Source of the DNA: Diploscapter coronatus | Lineage: Eukaryota; Nematoda; Chromadorea; Rhabditida; Rhabditidae | Direction of reading: 5' to 3' | Assembly (NCBI GenBank): GCA_964036155.1 | Contig: OZ038422.1 | Span: 52,599,201 to 52,663,200 of the forward strand | DNA length: 64,000 bases | In this document: piece after piece, positions 35,101 through 47,300 of the stretch | How positions within the stretch are numbered: the stretch's first letter is position 1 | Layout of the letters: every line of letters starts with the position of its first letter | Translations under genes and position numbers: made by a program | The notes under the pieces: model-generated | The model's input: the letters and a program-made list of their open reading frames with translations, nothing else | Database searches by the model: none | Told to the model about the DNA's origin: nothing

Positions 35101-35721
35101 CATTTATCTTCAAAAGTTTTTTTTTCAATCTTGATTTTCTTTACAATTTATAACATTTCGAAGTCAAAAATTAAAAAGTATGAAAAGATAACTTTGTTTA
35201 ATAAAAAAGTTGAATTCCTACTTTGAGAATTATTGACGATGCTGTTGAGAAGCCGCTCCATTTCGGTCATCGGCGGCTCTGCTGATGTTCCAGGATTTTG
35301 ACTGTTGTTGAGTTGGACCAGTGCCGGTGTAGAAGTGCCGAATTTGATGGTCACGTGGCCGCGTGGTTGCCCGAAAATTTCTTCGACATCAGGCCTGAAA
35401 AAGAATCACTTCGTCAAAATCAGATATTTCATGAACTAAGAAACTATTCTCTTTCTCGTTCACGACTTTTCATATTTCCCTTCAATTCATGGTATTTTCC
35501 AAAATTAAAAGTGAAAATGTCTACTCGATCTTGACGATGCTGCTATCGAACTCCTCGGTGTTTTGGAAAGACGTTGCCTCGACAATTCTTCCGTGATTGA
35601 ATGGAATGCCTTCCTGATTTCCCAGCACAACCGGCCATCCTCTCGAGGTCGATTCCGGATTTGGATCATCGAAGACCCTGCCCCGGCGTAATCGACAAGT
35701 CGCCAACAAATATCGAGGCAT
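29121..35721 (-). CDS. Large protein with three tandem copies of an unrecognised domain
   Basis: Twenty-one exons (5' to 3' on the minus strand): 35721-35525, 35394-35222, 34976-34709, 34589-34459, 34234-34060, 33808-33753, 33680-33583, 33356-33250, 33178-33108, 32937-32685, 32475-32345, 32167-31993, 31882-31729, 31581-31383, 31235-31028, 30870-30740, 30567-30393, 30283-30228, 30002-29798, 29576-29466, 29253-29121; 1068 residues with all phases consistent. The start lies five bases after an AATTTAG acceptor. Module starts are near residues 193, 490 and 779. Each runs: (F/Y)xNxAHxIDxxxIFGLK, PPQLLDCVP..D, GDxFTFYVxH, SKNIPVD, KWN...SSSKCKSYFY, AEAEYxISKY, STNYSC, GSFIRRIWRGYR, DRxPIGxAIVSYMAN, FEKFHFEAHKN, EPYVRRFP, DxRxLPTK. 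Modules are joined by acidic, Ser-rich linkers; basic patches such as KRAK hint at a nuclear protein. I do not recognise the domain and give no function. Two introns use GC donors. Confidence 0.85.
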
Positions 35722-36402
35722 TTCGCCTAAATTTGGAATACCGACAATCGATAAAATGCGCTACTTTCGAGAAAAACGTGCGTATTATAAAAAGGGAAGA
35801 GAGAACTATCGACTCACACTAACCCCACTTGATGAATAATGCGAAGGGAAGAGGAAAATGAATAGCCACGATTTTCTATTCACTCACTTTGCAAAATTCG
35901 TCAGTTTCAGTTTTCCCATTCATAAAGAAAATTATCTTATAAAAATTTGTAAAAAAATACTAATGAAAATATAAAAAATCGAAACACATGTAAAAAATAA
36001 AAAGTGCTCAGTCGATATTTATTGTATTCATACTGCGTTTACAAGGTATTTTCTATTTCGCTTGAATTCTAATTCTATCATGTGAATAGCAAAAATGAGT
36101 AATTCTGATATTCAAAAAATACTTTACCCCATCTTAGCGAGTATAACATTTAATTCGAATACGATCAGGCATTAAATCACAGAAGTGCACAGAATTTAGG
36201 GGATTATGATAAGCATTTCTATAAATTAACATGATAAGCGCTACTAAAGGGTCAAATGTTGAGTTTATGAAGAATAATATTTCTAAGTAAACCTATTAAA
36301 ATATCATGAAGTGAGTTAAAAATTTGAACATATTCAAAATCATATCGTTTATCTTTTTGATTCTATTAGTTTTACGAATAAGATTAAATTTTTCCAATAT
36401 AG
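35722..36402. other. Spacer upstream of the triplicated-module gene
   Basis: Contains the putative trans-splice acceptor of the minus-strand gene (CCAAATTTAG read on the minus strand, next to 35726) and its promoter. No further exons of the lysozyme fragment that starts at 36403 could be found here; motifs such as the DxE segment are absent. Confidence 0.5.
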
Positions 36403-36516
36403 GATTTATTTTCTAACTGGGAACCATTTGGAGGCTGGATAAAACCAGAAATACATCAAATAAATCAAAATATAAAAGGACCTTGCGGTTTTCTGATCGA
36501 TCAAAATTGTTTGTAG
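36403..36516 (+). pseudogene. Orphan last exon of a GH25 lysozyme
   Basis: After an AATATAG acceptor a 38-codon reading frame (37 residues plus stop) encodes DLFSNWEPFGGWIKPEIHQI and ends GPCGFLIDQNCL-stop. It matches the C-terminal two exons of the lysozyme at 18.7 kb (DFTTNWE then NFGGWTKPEIHQY). The intron that separates NWE from FGG in the intact gene is absent here. AATAAA follows 12 bases after the stop. No upstream lysozyme exons exist within the spacer, so this is a truncated duplicate or a remnant of a gene disrupted by rearrangement. Confidence 0.7.
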
Positions 36517-39500
36517 CTTTAAACATCAGCAATAAAGATTTTGCCTTGTTTGTTTACCGATATCAAATCCGCTTTCATTATTTCTGAAGTTTCCCTGCGT
36601 CGTAATTCATCGTCGGATTTATTATTTTACGATCCTTTCCTGATACGAAAGAGGTTATCGATGCAAGTCAACTAGCAGGAAATCAGCGATGGAAATTTAT
36701 CGAACTTTCCTCCTTCAGGCATTTTCGTCGTTCCATTTTCGCCTTTCACTCGGTATGGAAGCTGGGTGGATAAACGCATTAAGCGAATTTACCCAACAAA
36801 TTAAAAAAATATATTTTTCGTTAAATTTTCTATCTTTTAGAAAAAAAATATGCATATAATTTAAATGATTTTATTAACAAAATTTTTAGATTTTCCTTCA
36901 ATATATATTTTTGCATATTCTCTTCTCATGATATCAAACAAATGCTAAGCCTTTTGACACCCCTCCTCCTTTCACCTAACACAATGGCATGATTTTGGAA
37001 TTGAATAGGCGTTACTTGGAACTCGAACATTTCGTTCGATTTTGGCGCCATTTCTATCCCATTCTCATTCTCACTGACTTGCCATTCGTCATTCGACTTG
37101 TGTTGTTCTTTTCCTGTCCAAACCATGCAGATTTCAAATGTCTTCACTCGTTTGTGTTTTCTTGCATTTGTTTAATTATCTATTAATCAGTCGCACTATT
37201 TATTTATTTAGATCTCCTGTATATATAATCCACCAGAAGAATATATGAAATCAGTTTCATGAACTTTGGTACAATGTATTTTTCGTTTTCATTTTGCACG
37301 TACAAGTGCTATAATGATCAAAACTGCCTGTAATAATCTTTCTCGCTGCGTTTTCGTGGCATTTTCTAGAATTCCAAAATCCCTTCTTCCTTTCTGTATC
37401 CAATCCCAATCCTCCAACACCCCCTGCCTGTCCACTCCATATTTCATGCCTTGCCTTGCAGCTCGATTCTACGAATCTCAATTTCCCTTTTCGATTTCTC
37501 GATTCTGTCCTTGCGCGACTAACCGGCTCCTTCCGTTTCTCACTTTTTTCCCTTTCTTTCCGTTTCCGTATTTCTTCGTTTTCATTCCAGACGAACATTT
37601 TGCGGGGTCCGTTTTTGCCCGTTGGAGCACTCGTTCTCTCCCGTCCATTCAGAGGTCGGTCAACCGCTTTCATATCGTTCATTCCTCAAAATTCAATCAC
37701 GGTTTTTTTTTTCGTATCGTTTCTTGATTCCTTCCTGCAAACACCTTCCTCTTCCCTTCTAAATCCGTCTCCTATCACACTCTCCCGTCTATATTTCGGT
37801 GCTCCAATCGCCTTCAAACTGACACACCGCGCGACCGTCGAGAAAAACAAAGATAAATGCCTCGAGAAGGGAGGAGAGACTCGAACGAAAGATAATTGAA
37901 AAATTGAGGACCGATGGATAGAGAGAGAGAGAGAGAGACGGGGGAATGGAGGGAAAAAGACGCGCTGGAATGCGGCGCGTCGTGCAAACAGAGACCGCGA
38001 CTCACCACCTCAGGGTGTTTTTGCTCGACACTCTCGAAACCCTGTATCTTTTCTCGACTAACTGTCCTTGCATCTCCATTCAGGAGCCTATTTTCTCGTC
38101 TTTTTCCATCCGAATCCACTTCGTCCCCAGTGTATTTCCTCGTTTTTCTGCCCGTGTTCAGCCTTCTTTCGACTCGTTTCTCGGCCTTTCTCCAATTGCA
38201 CAGACAATCATCATCCCCTTAAACTTGTCTGATTCTCCGTGAATTCCCTCTGGCCGATTTTTTTTCGCGCAACAATACTCTCGCTCCGCACCCATTTCAT
38301 TGTCAGGTATTCAACTCAACCCCCCACCCTCCTTCATTCACGTCATCCAATGGATGTTTTCAACGTAAGCGCTGTAAATTGCGATGATTCAATATTTTTG
38401 CTTTCTCCGTTGTTTGTTATCTCTCCTGTGTCATTTTACTTCAAATCGGTAATTTCATCAGATAATCTCTGATGAATCATAAGTCTAATTTTGATAATTC
38501 GTTTCCATACAGATAATGAGCCATACGATATTTGACATTAACTGTTGTGAGCACCTTTTCTCGGGTTTACCTCCAAAACTCTCAGTTTGCATATTCCAAT
38601 TTTCACATTTTCTATGCTGTTTACTGTCTCTCCTTATCATTTGATTTATTTCGATAATTCCATTCAATAAGGACTATGAATCACACCGATCTGTGCTATC
38701 CCCCAGTGAAACAACACTTATTGTCAATCGAGTGTATTGTTACGTTACAAGTGGTTATAATGACCTTTTAAGAATCTGGCGATCGCTTTTTCTTGGTTTT
38801 CCTTACTTTTTCACTGGTTCAGGGATAAGCTGGAGTCTTTCCGAGTTGGTTTTCAAGTCATTATTTCCAACACGTGACGAGTGTTGCACATACGCGAACA
38901 ATTTCCCAGAAACGATAATCCTAATTCTTGTTGTTCAACACTCAGCGAATGACAGAATGCAATAACTTTCTCTTTGCCTACCAAGGGCTATCAAAGCAAA
39001 GGCGCTTATCCCTTTCCTTCCCCAGTGTCTACTCGTCTCATTTTTCCATTTCATGCCGATTTTTTCCGCATTCCGAAGGTTTCCCTGACCATATTTCGCC
39101 TTTCGTATGACTACTTTCGGCTACAGACTCGCTGCGTTGCGCTGCACGCAAAAAAGCAGATTAAAAATGCGCAAGGAAAGCAGAAGGGAGGGAGGGAGGA
39201 AATGCTGAAAGAAACACAGACAGAACTAGCCCAATTCGAAACAGACGCGCCGAAAGGCTGAAAGCCGTATTTCATTTTCATGCATCTACACATGTAACTG
39301 CCTTTTTTCTTATTTCGGCACGCTATATTTTCATTTCATGCCATAAGGCAAATTCATTGCGGATTTCCATCGAATTTTCACCAAAAGCCTTCAAAATCTA
39401 GAATATCTTTTGCTTCAGTCAGTTTTTTCTTGCTATAAGAAACGAATTACATCGTGTTTCTACCTTGATTTTGCCAGTTTTTCCACGAAACATCGAAGCC

Positions 39501-42500
39501 TCCAAACTCGTACTTTAATGGGATATCCTTTGAATGGCATTGAGGTTGAAGGAAAAAATTGTGTTGTCTAGTAATAATCATGTCCGCACACATAGCACAT
39601 TAGATTCGGTATCTCCCCGACCATTATGTTGTAGTTGGAATTATGGTTTCTGGTTTGTTCCCAAAGTTTCCTAACAGTACCACGATAATTCTTCATTTCG
39701 CTTCTCTGTTTCCACCTCCTGAGTTCACGTCTTCTGATTTCAGCTTCTTTGTTCTCCTTCTGATTTACTTCAGAATGTTTCCGAGGTTTTCGAACTGTTC
39801 CAACCGTCTCACAACATTCTTTTTTCGTCTTCTTTCCGCCCTCTGATCATCTCATCGTTCGTTTTCCTTCAATATCTCCCCGAATGTTTCTCAAGCAATT
39901 TCACAGCGTGTTGTTCCTCATCTTCTACTCCCCGCCTTCTGAGTTCCATTTCCCTCTTCTCAGAATGCTCCCAGGTTCTCATTTGTTCTCCTAGAATGTT
40001 TTATGCAAATCCTCCTACTTCTTTCTGTTTTCATCTTCTGTTTCATGTCTTTTGATCTCCTACAGATTTCTCTCTATGTTCCCTCCTCATTCACACATCC
40101 TCATTTCTCCCGCAGATTCAGATTCCTTTATATCGCAATTACAAGTGTCTTTTCTCTTTTCCCTCGACCACTTTCGATTTGCCGATTCCGATTCGAGTAC
40201 CAGCAGCCCCGCGATCCATCTCTCACAGTCCCTTTTCTGTCGATCCATTAATTCCTTTGCAAATGCAGTGCGTTTTGTTAGATCAATGACTCTTTCCCTG
40301 TCTCTATCTCAGTGCATTCAAAACCCAACTGCATCTCTGCATTTTCGACAACCATCGGACGAAAGATCGCTTTGTTTTTCGATTCCACTCGAATTTAAAT
40401 TGCACTCTAATCTACCGACGCTTCGAACATTCGCATCGAATCCTTGAACCAATCGAGGTTTTCTCACTTGTACTCTCTTATGAGTTGAAACGGTCTTGAA
40501 ATCGGAATGCTACAAAGAAGCTTCAATTTCTGTTCCAATCTATTGAGCTTTCTCAATTCTTTAGTGTAATTGGTCTGAAAGAGTACCGAGACAAAATTTT
40601 GGGTGAGATTACTTTTTGGGAAAGTCAACATTTGAATTGAACATTGCTTTGCTAGTTCGAATAAAGGCGTGCTTGTCATATTTTCGTTATTTTCTTTAAT
40701 TTCCTGAGTAATAAATTCGATCCGAATTTTGATATCATATTTTTTGCCTTTTTTAGTTTCAATTTTTCTCTATCACCTTCAAAACTCTCATAGATTAAAA
40801 TATCTTCTAATTTTAATCTGCCCATTATGAGCCGATGATCTATTGCACTGTAAGCCCCCTGCAGCTATACGATTTATTGACAAAGCGTTCGTATTTCTAA
40901 TCCGATCCTATTCGATCCGAATGAATTTTCCGGATGGCTCGCGCTGTATCTGTAGCAATTCAATAGCCGATGGACGTTATCTGTGTTTTTTTTTTCTTTT
41001 TCTCCTTTCTTCCCTTCATCTTCTCTAATTTCTTTTCTTTGCCTCGCATTGATCTTGGATTCTCTCTCAAGTCTCGGAAATTTTTGAGTCAACTTGGACA
41101 TTATAAGTAGGATATATCGAACTTGCGAAATCGTACTTATGACATCATTCGTGGTTTATCAAATTTTAGGCTTGAGATATAAAATGAGTCCTCTTGAAAA
41201 GTTAGAACACATTTGCTCAACAATAACCCAGACTGTCCGAACTTTCCAAATAACCTATATCTGAACTTATCTAAAAAATCATAAAGTTGCTAAAGTCATA
41301 TTGGAATTAGATCGCAGGATCATTCTGACTAAAGTCCTAACCTAGGTCGATGTTTCTCTCGACATTTCCTCGCTTTTCCCCTTGTATCTGCGCTCAAAAC
41401 CACTTGGCAGTTTGTGTAGTAAAAACCTCTGCTGAAAGAATGGAGAAATGACAAATGATTGACTGCTCAAATGCGTGTTCACTTCGATCTCTTTGTCAGT
41501 CGATGTCAGGGTCTAACATTTTTCTCCTACTTTTCTAGATGAATATCTTGTAAGTATTGATGTCTTGAGCAACTTTCTTGAGGATCGAAAAACAATGAAA
41601 ACGATACGGGGATGTTAAAATATTAGGCAAACACTTTAGCCCTCCGTGTATAAAAAACCTATGTGGGATGTCCTTCGAATTCTTTTTCGACTAAAGTTAC
41701 CAATTTCAAAATGGAACTCTTGTAGTGATGCGTGTTTAAATTTCTAACTCCAGTCATGAAATGGTTAGTATTTGTTCCTATTACGATAATCTTTAAGGAG
41801 AAAATCCAAAAATGATTCAAAAACGATAAAACGATTACCAATTCGATTTTTACAAATTCTCTTACCTCTAGCTTGTTGCACCAATTATCCTGTTAGACCC
41901 TCGAAGATGATCTTCATTTGATCACTCGATCTTTATATTTTCATCATTTGTTCATATTATTAACGTCTCTCGTAATCTTTTATCCGTCGGTCAAGTCAAG
42001 CCATTATTCATCAATAATTCCCTCCCGGATAGATGAAAATTAATTTTTACAACAAATACTTTGATGTTTACACTCTGGGATTTCATCAATTAGCCCCTGC
42101 AGAGGCAGGCGTTCCCCGAGACGTTCAATCGAGGCCAAAGTCTTACTTTTTTCGAACACCTCAATTTTCTCCGTTACTGAAAAATGATATCTATGTTTAA
42201 AATCGCGCGTTTTGTTTTCTCGATAATTTCAAGTTTCAAGGGTCTATTTTAGTTTCGATCGATTTTTCGTAATCAGTATACCTCTTTTCGCACACTATCA
42301 TTAGATTATCCCAAAAATTTAGCAGCTAAAAATATCAGCTAGAATGAGGTTATTTCTTCAATTTGCGGGGTTTCTTACCTTACTACCTTACAGCACTACT
42401 AAAATGTTAATTTTGGCTCAACCTCTTTTCGCATTTCCTGGCTCATCATCACTACCCCCTTCATATCTGCCCTCTGTTTCAGTGTCAAATATTCTGCTGA

Positions 42501-44309
42501 TTTTCCTGTCTATGCTCTGTCGCACAATCAGTCAGTTGGTGTTCCTTTTCTCCCATTCCCCAGCCTCCTCCCGTTTTCTCCTAACTTTCACCCCTCGACC
42601 CTTGTTTCTTCCGGTGTGGCAAATCACAAATCATCGATTTCCTCCTCTCAGGTTATCATCGGCTTGATAAATCTCGTCTAGGCGGGTTTTCTTTAAATCT
42701 TGAATTTTGTCGAACAAAGCTCGCCGAAAATTGATTCGAGACGTGTTTCAAGCTTCAAACAGAGAAGCCACAAGAAATTCGATATGCTTGATCTTTGCAT
42801 CATACGCGACTCGTTTCTGCATTACCCCACTTATCAGTTATGTCCTTCTTCTTCGATAAAGTTTCATGAACCTTATATTTTTGCGCTTGGCAATATTCAT
42901 TTTCAACCTTTTTCTCATGGTAAAGTTGATTTTCATTAATTCTCGCATATAATTTGAAATTTCCATTGATTGATTATTAGATTACATTATTTCTTTTGTG
43001 CCACTCCGACGTACCAAACATCATTTTATCATATTTTAAAAATTATGAAATCGCGATTTCCCGAGCATTCGATCGGTTTTCTTCAACAGTCTAAAAATTC
43101 CCTTGGCTTATCATCTTATCTCTTTTTTGTGTCCTTCAAATCCGCGTGCTTACGAATTCTCACACAGTCCGACAACAGGCAAAGGCACATTCACACGCAA
43201 TGCGCAACATCGCTGCCTGATTCATTGCGCAAACAGAAAACTGCAAAATCAGCCAAAATGCTCGGCAGAAATGCCTGCCAGGAAATGTGCTGTAATTGCC
43301 CGATTTCCTCGTGTATTCACTCGAAAAGCGAGTATTTCGCGTAGATTCTCCCCACCGCTTGCTGCTTGTTATTTCTCATGGCCAGTGGTATGAGCGCTAA
43401 ATTCCAGCCCAGCTTCCGCAGTCTAGTGAAATAGAGAAAACTGCAACATTAACAACCCATTTTGCATAAGAAAGGGGAGAATGCTGCTGCTGATCTTACA
43501 ACGAAGAAACTCATCGAAACTTGAAATGTAGAAGAAAAGAGTGCAGGGGGATAAGAAGGATCTAATGCACAGATTTTCTTGAAATTGTTGCATGTTTTGC
43601 TAAGCCATCATTAAAAGCGATCTCTGAATTTTGCTAGAAGAGTATTTTGAATTTTATCTTCATTCATCTTTTGATTCTATAAACATATCTTAAGCATTGT
43701 CTTATTCATTAGCTTTGAATTATGAATCACTCTTCCCGTAATCGTAATTGGATCGCGTTATCAATGATCATAAATTCAAAAATAACTGATTAAAAATTTC
43801 AGGGTATTGGAATCGAAGCGATTTTTCTTCAGTGAGTGAAGTCAACCTATCGCTGAAGAACTAAAAGGTTAGGAAGTAAGAATGTTTAAATCAAACGAAA
43901 ATGTGTATGCGTCACAGAATACCATTAATTCGCCATCTGATAAGGGGTTTTTGAAAGCTGTCATGGGCATGAATCATCGCCTTTCAAATAAATACAAATA
44001 TTGTGAAAAAGCTTTGAGTGTTTGAGTGATATGCAACATTTTGCATTTTTGCAATAGATCGATGTTGATTTTCTTGAATAAAACTAGCTGGGACTAAATG
44101 GTTTCAACTTTACTGACCATTTTAGAATTTTTCATGAACTATTGATAAACTCATCTATTCACCCACTACCAATTTGTATAGTTCACTTACTTATTATATT
44201 TTATCAAAACTTTCATTTTTAAATTGAGTGGCTATTCCAAATAAGTATAGTAGAATAGATAGCTTTTAGAGAAGTGCATTTTCAATTATTAAATTCTCAC
44301 TGATTTAGA
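36517..44309. other. Long pyrimidine-rich non-coding block upstream of alpha-actinin
   Basis: Nearly 8 kb without supported genes. From about 37.2 to 43.4 kb the + strand is strongly enriched in T and C, with TTTC, TTCC and CTCC words. This generates long open frames rich in Phe, Ser, Pro, Arg and Leu on the + strand (for example at 37266-37727 and 37456-37899) and their shadows on the minus strand. Those frames overlap in different phases, have no motif or paralog, and are best explained by composition. It probably contains the promoter and enhancers of the alpha-actinin gene. An acceptor TGATTTAG ends one base before the actinin start codon. Confidence 0.5.
37921..37938 (+). repeat. (GA)9 microsatellite
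   Basis: Perfect dinucleotide run in the non-coding block upstream of alpha-actinin. Confidence 0.9.
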
Positions 44310-47300
44310 ATGGTTGACTACTATTCGCAACCGCCACAATACGGTCAGCATCCGCCCGGCTACGACTACACACAACAGGAAGAGGAATGGGACAGAGAAG
44401 GACTTCTCGATCCGGCTTGGGAGAAGCAGCAGAAGAAGGTTAATATTTGAACTTCGCTGATTGTCCAAAGTGATAGAGATAGTTAGATGATCAAGAATAA
44501 GGAAAAAAATTATGTTATTATCAAGAGTTTGAGCCCTTTTCTTTGAAGATCTCTAATTATTCTTCGATATTTTTGAAAGGATATCTTTTTGAAAATTTGC
44601 ACTTATTATATTTGGTTGTTTGTCTCGAAATCTGAGGCTTTCTATAATTCTTTTTTCTTCGAGATAAATCCTAGCATCGTCGACATTTTGTCATAAAATC
44701 TGAGGAAAAATAGTCCAACACATGCAGCATATTATCAAGCGATCATGAATCCTCACTTGATTTTCATCATCCCTCATAACTTTGCTAGATTTCCTTCATG
44801 AAACCATATTATTGATTTTCGAAATTAATTCTATTTTCTAAAACTAGATGATTATGATTCGCGGCTCGACTTGGGTAGCGTATCTAATATTACCCACAAA
44901 GAAACGGAATAATTTGGTAAGCGAATCGAGTGAATGTGTGAGAGTTTTGCTAATTTGGTCAAATATTAGGCGCCATTTTCCATCAATGTAGAACAAATAG
45001 AAAGACCAAAATTTTTACAAAGAAAAAAAGTTTGATAATATTTAAATCAAAATGATTTACCATTTCTCTTCTAACTTATGGATATTGTTCAGCTCGTTGA
45101 TATTTTTCTCTCGAGGTAAAATTTATGACCTCGGAAAATCGTTAGGGACAATGCAAGGATTTGCCTCATGAATAACGGCATAAGAAAGTAAAGAACAGCG
45201 AATGAATAGAGGACCTGTCAGATAAATCAGATAAAAAGATGAATAAATTTGTGTAATTCGCGCGTAAAATGCATAATTAGATCAAGGTTTTCATAACCAA
45301 GAAGAAATGAAATAAATTTCAGACATTCACGGCCTGGTGTAATTCGCATTTGCGAAAAGCTGGAACGAGTATCGAAACTATCGAAGAGGACTTTAGAAAT
45401 GGTAAAAATATCAATCACAATGAAAGCAGGATCAAGAAAAGTATTTTTAGGATTGAAATTGATGCTTCTATTAGAAGTTATTTCTGGCGAGCCTCTTCCA
45501 CGCCCTGATCGAGGCAAAATGAGATTCCATAAAATCGCCAACGTTAATAAGGTACAAAACATCATGAAAATCTCACCTTCTGAATATTTTTCAGGCTTTG
45601 GAATATATTGAATCCAAAGGAGTCAAACTAGTCTCCATCGGCGCTGAAGAAATCGTCGATGGCAACGTCAAAATGACCCTCGGTCTGATTTGGACCATCA
45701 TTCTCAGATTTGCCATCCAAGACATTAATGTCGAAGGTAAAATCCAATTTTATTCGATCATCCAAAATTTATTAGTTGATAGTCTCAATAACGAGAATGT
45801 CGAAAATACAAAAAATCACATTTCGTTGCAATTTAGTTTCAAAATCTCGTACTGCAAAGTTGAACATTTTTTCTCTCGCTGCATTTGATTTTCAACATTC
45901 CTATCATTAAATGCGCAATGTATTTGATAAAGAACATATATTAAAAAAAACTGATATTTCACAAATATTTCATGGCATGACTACGTCAAGATATATTCCC
46001 AGATCATTCTTTATTGATTAGAAATCAATATATTCAATTTCAGAGCTCTCCGCTCGCGATGGTCTACTTCTGTGGTGCCAGCGCAAAACTGCGCCATACA
46101 ATAATGTCAATGTGCAGAACTTCCACAATTCGTGGAAGGACGGTCTCGCATTCTGTGCCCTCATTCATAGACACAGGTACATCATTTTGTTTTTAGAAAT
46201 TTCGGAAAAGAATCGATTTTTCAGACCAGATCTTATTGATTACGCTCCTCTGCACAAGGGCGATCCAATTCACAATTTGAACTACGCCTTCGATGTCGCT
46301 GAGAAGCACTTGGACATTCCAAGGATGCTGGACGCTGAAGGTGAGAGAAGACTAACTCAAAATAGAGCAATTTCTTGGGGTCGAACGTGTAGAGTTAGAA
46401 ATCTTAGATATCATTCATTAGCCATTCGACTCTTGCTAAAATCTCACAAGTCCAGACGTTGCTCGTAATCCTGACGAGAAGTCGATAATGACTTATGTCT
46501 CGTGCTTCTATCACGCATTCCGCAACATGAACGACAGGCAGCCACCGCCTGTGGTTATTCAGCCACCTCCACAGCCTAGGCCGCAAATCCAAACGCCTCA
46601 ACCTCAGCCGATTCCAACGCGAATCGTCGCGCCACCTCCTCCACCTGAAAGAGACTGGAGAAAGGATGTAAGAGAGTGACGAGTGCAGAGTTCAAGGAGT
46701 GCTAAATGTCGATTGCGATCTTATATCATCTTGATCCGTCTGTGTTGTTGTCCATGTGCAAGTTCAATTGTCGAAAAGCGGTGTCACGTCAGACTTGTAA
46801 ATATTGGAGTTGAATTAACAGAGGTTGAAAATTAGTTAGAACTGACTAGCTCCAACCAACGATAGTCTAGAAACACAAATTAGCTGACTGAAGTGAATAT
46901 CCCATGTGCTTTCAGATATCGTCAACCATCAGATCGATGAGAAGAGCGTCATGACCTACATCAGTTGTTATTATCATTATTTTAGCGGAATGAGAAAGGT
47001 AATAAATGAGTAAAGCGAAAATATGTAGAGTAAAATCAGTTTCACTAACCATACCAAATCGGTGTTGATTGAAGTGAAGTGGAACGTTAAAGTTGAGAAA
47101 ATGCAAACACATCCTATAATTTAGGCCGAAACTGCTGCCAATAGGATCATGCGAGTCCTGAAGGTTAATCAGGAGAATGAGAAAATGATGGAAGATTATG
47201 AGAATCTCGCTTCCGATCTTCTCGCCTGGATTAACCGATGGATGCCTTGGTTGGCGAACCGAGCCAATGACATGACTTTGCCAGGAGCACAGCAGAAACT

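Noticed and set aside
29121..35721. Idea that the triplicated-module protein is a T-box or BAH-domain protein
   Set aside because: The conserved words do not match the core motifs of either family; no assignment was made.
37266..37899. Overlapping 153- and 147-codon open frames on the + strand
   Set aside because: They overlap in different phases, are made of Phe, Ser, Pro, Arg and Leu from CT-rich DNA, and show no motif or splice structure.
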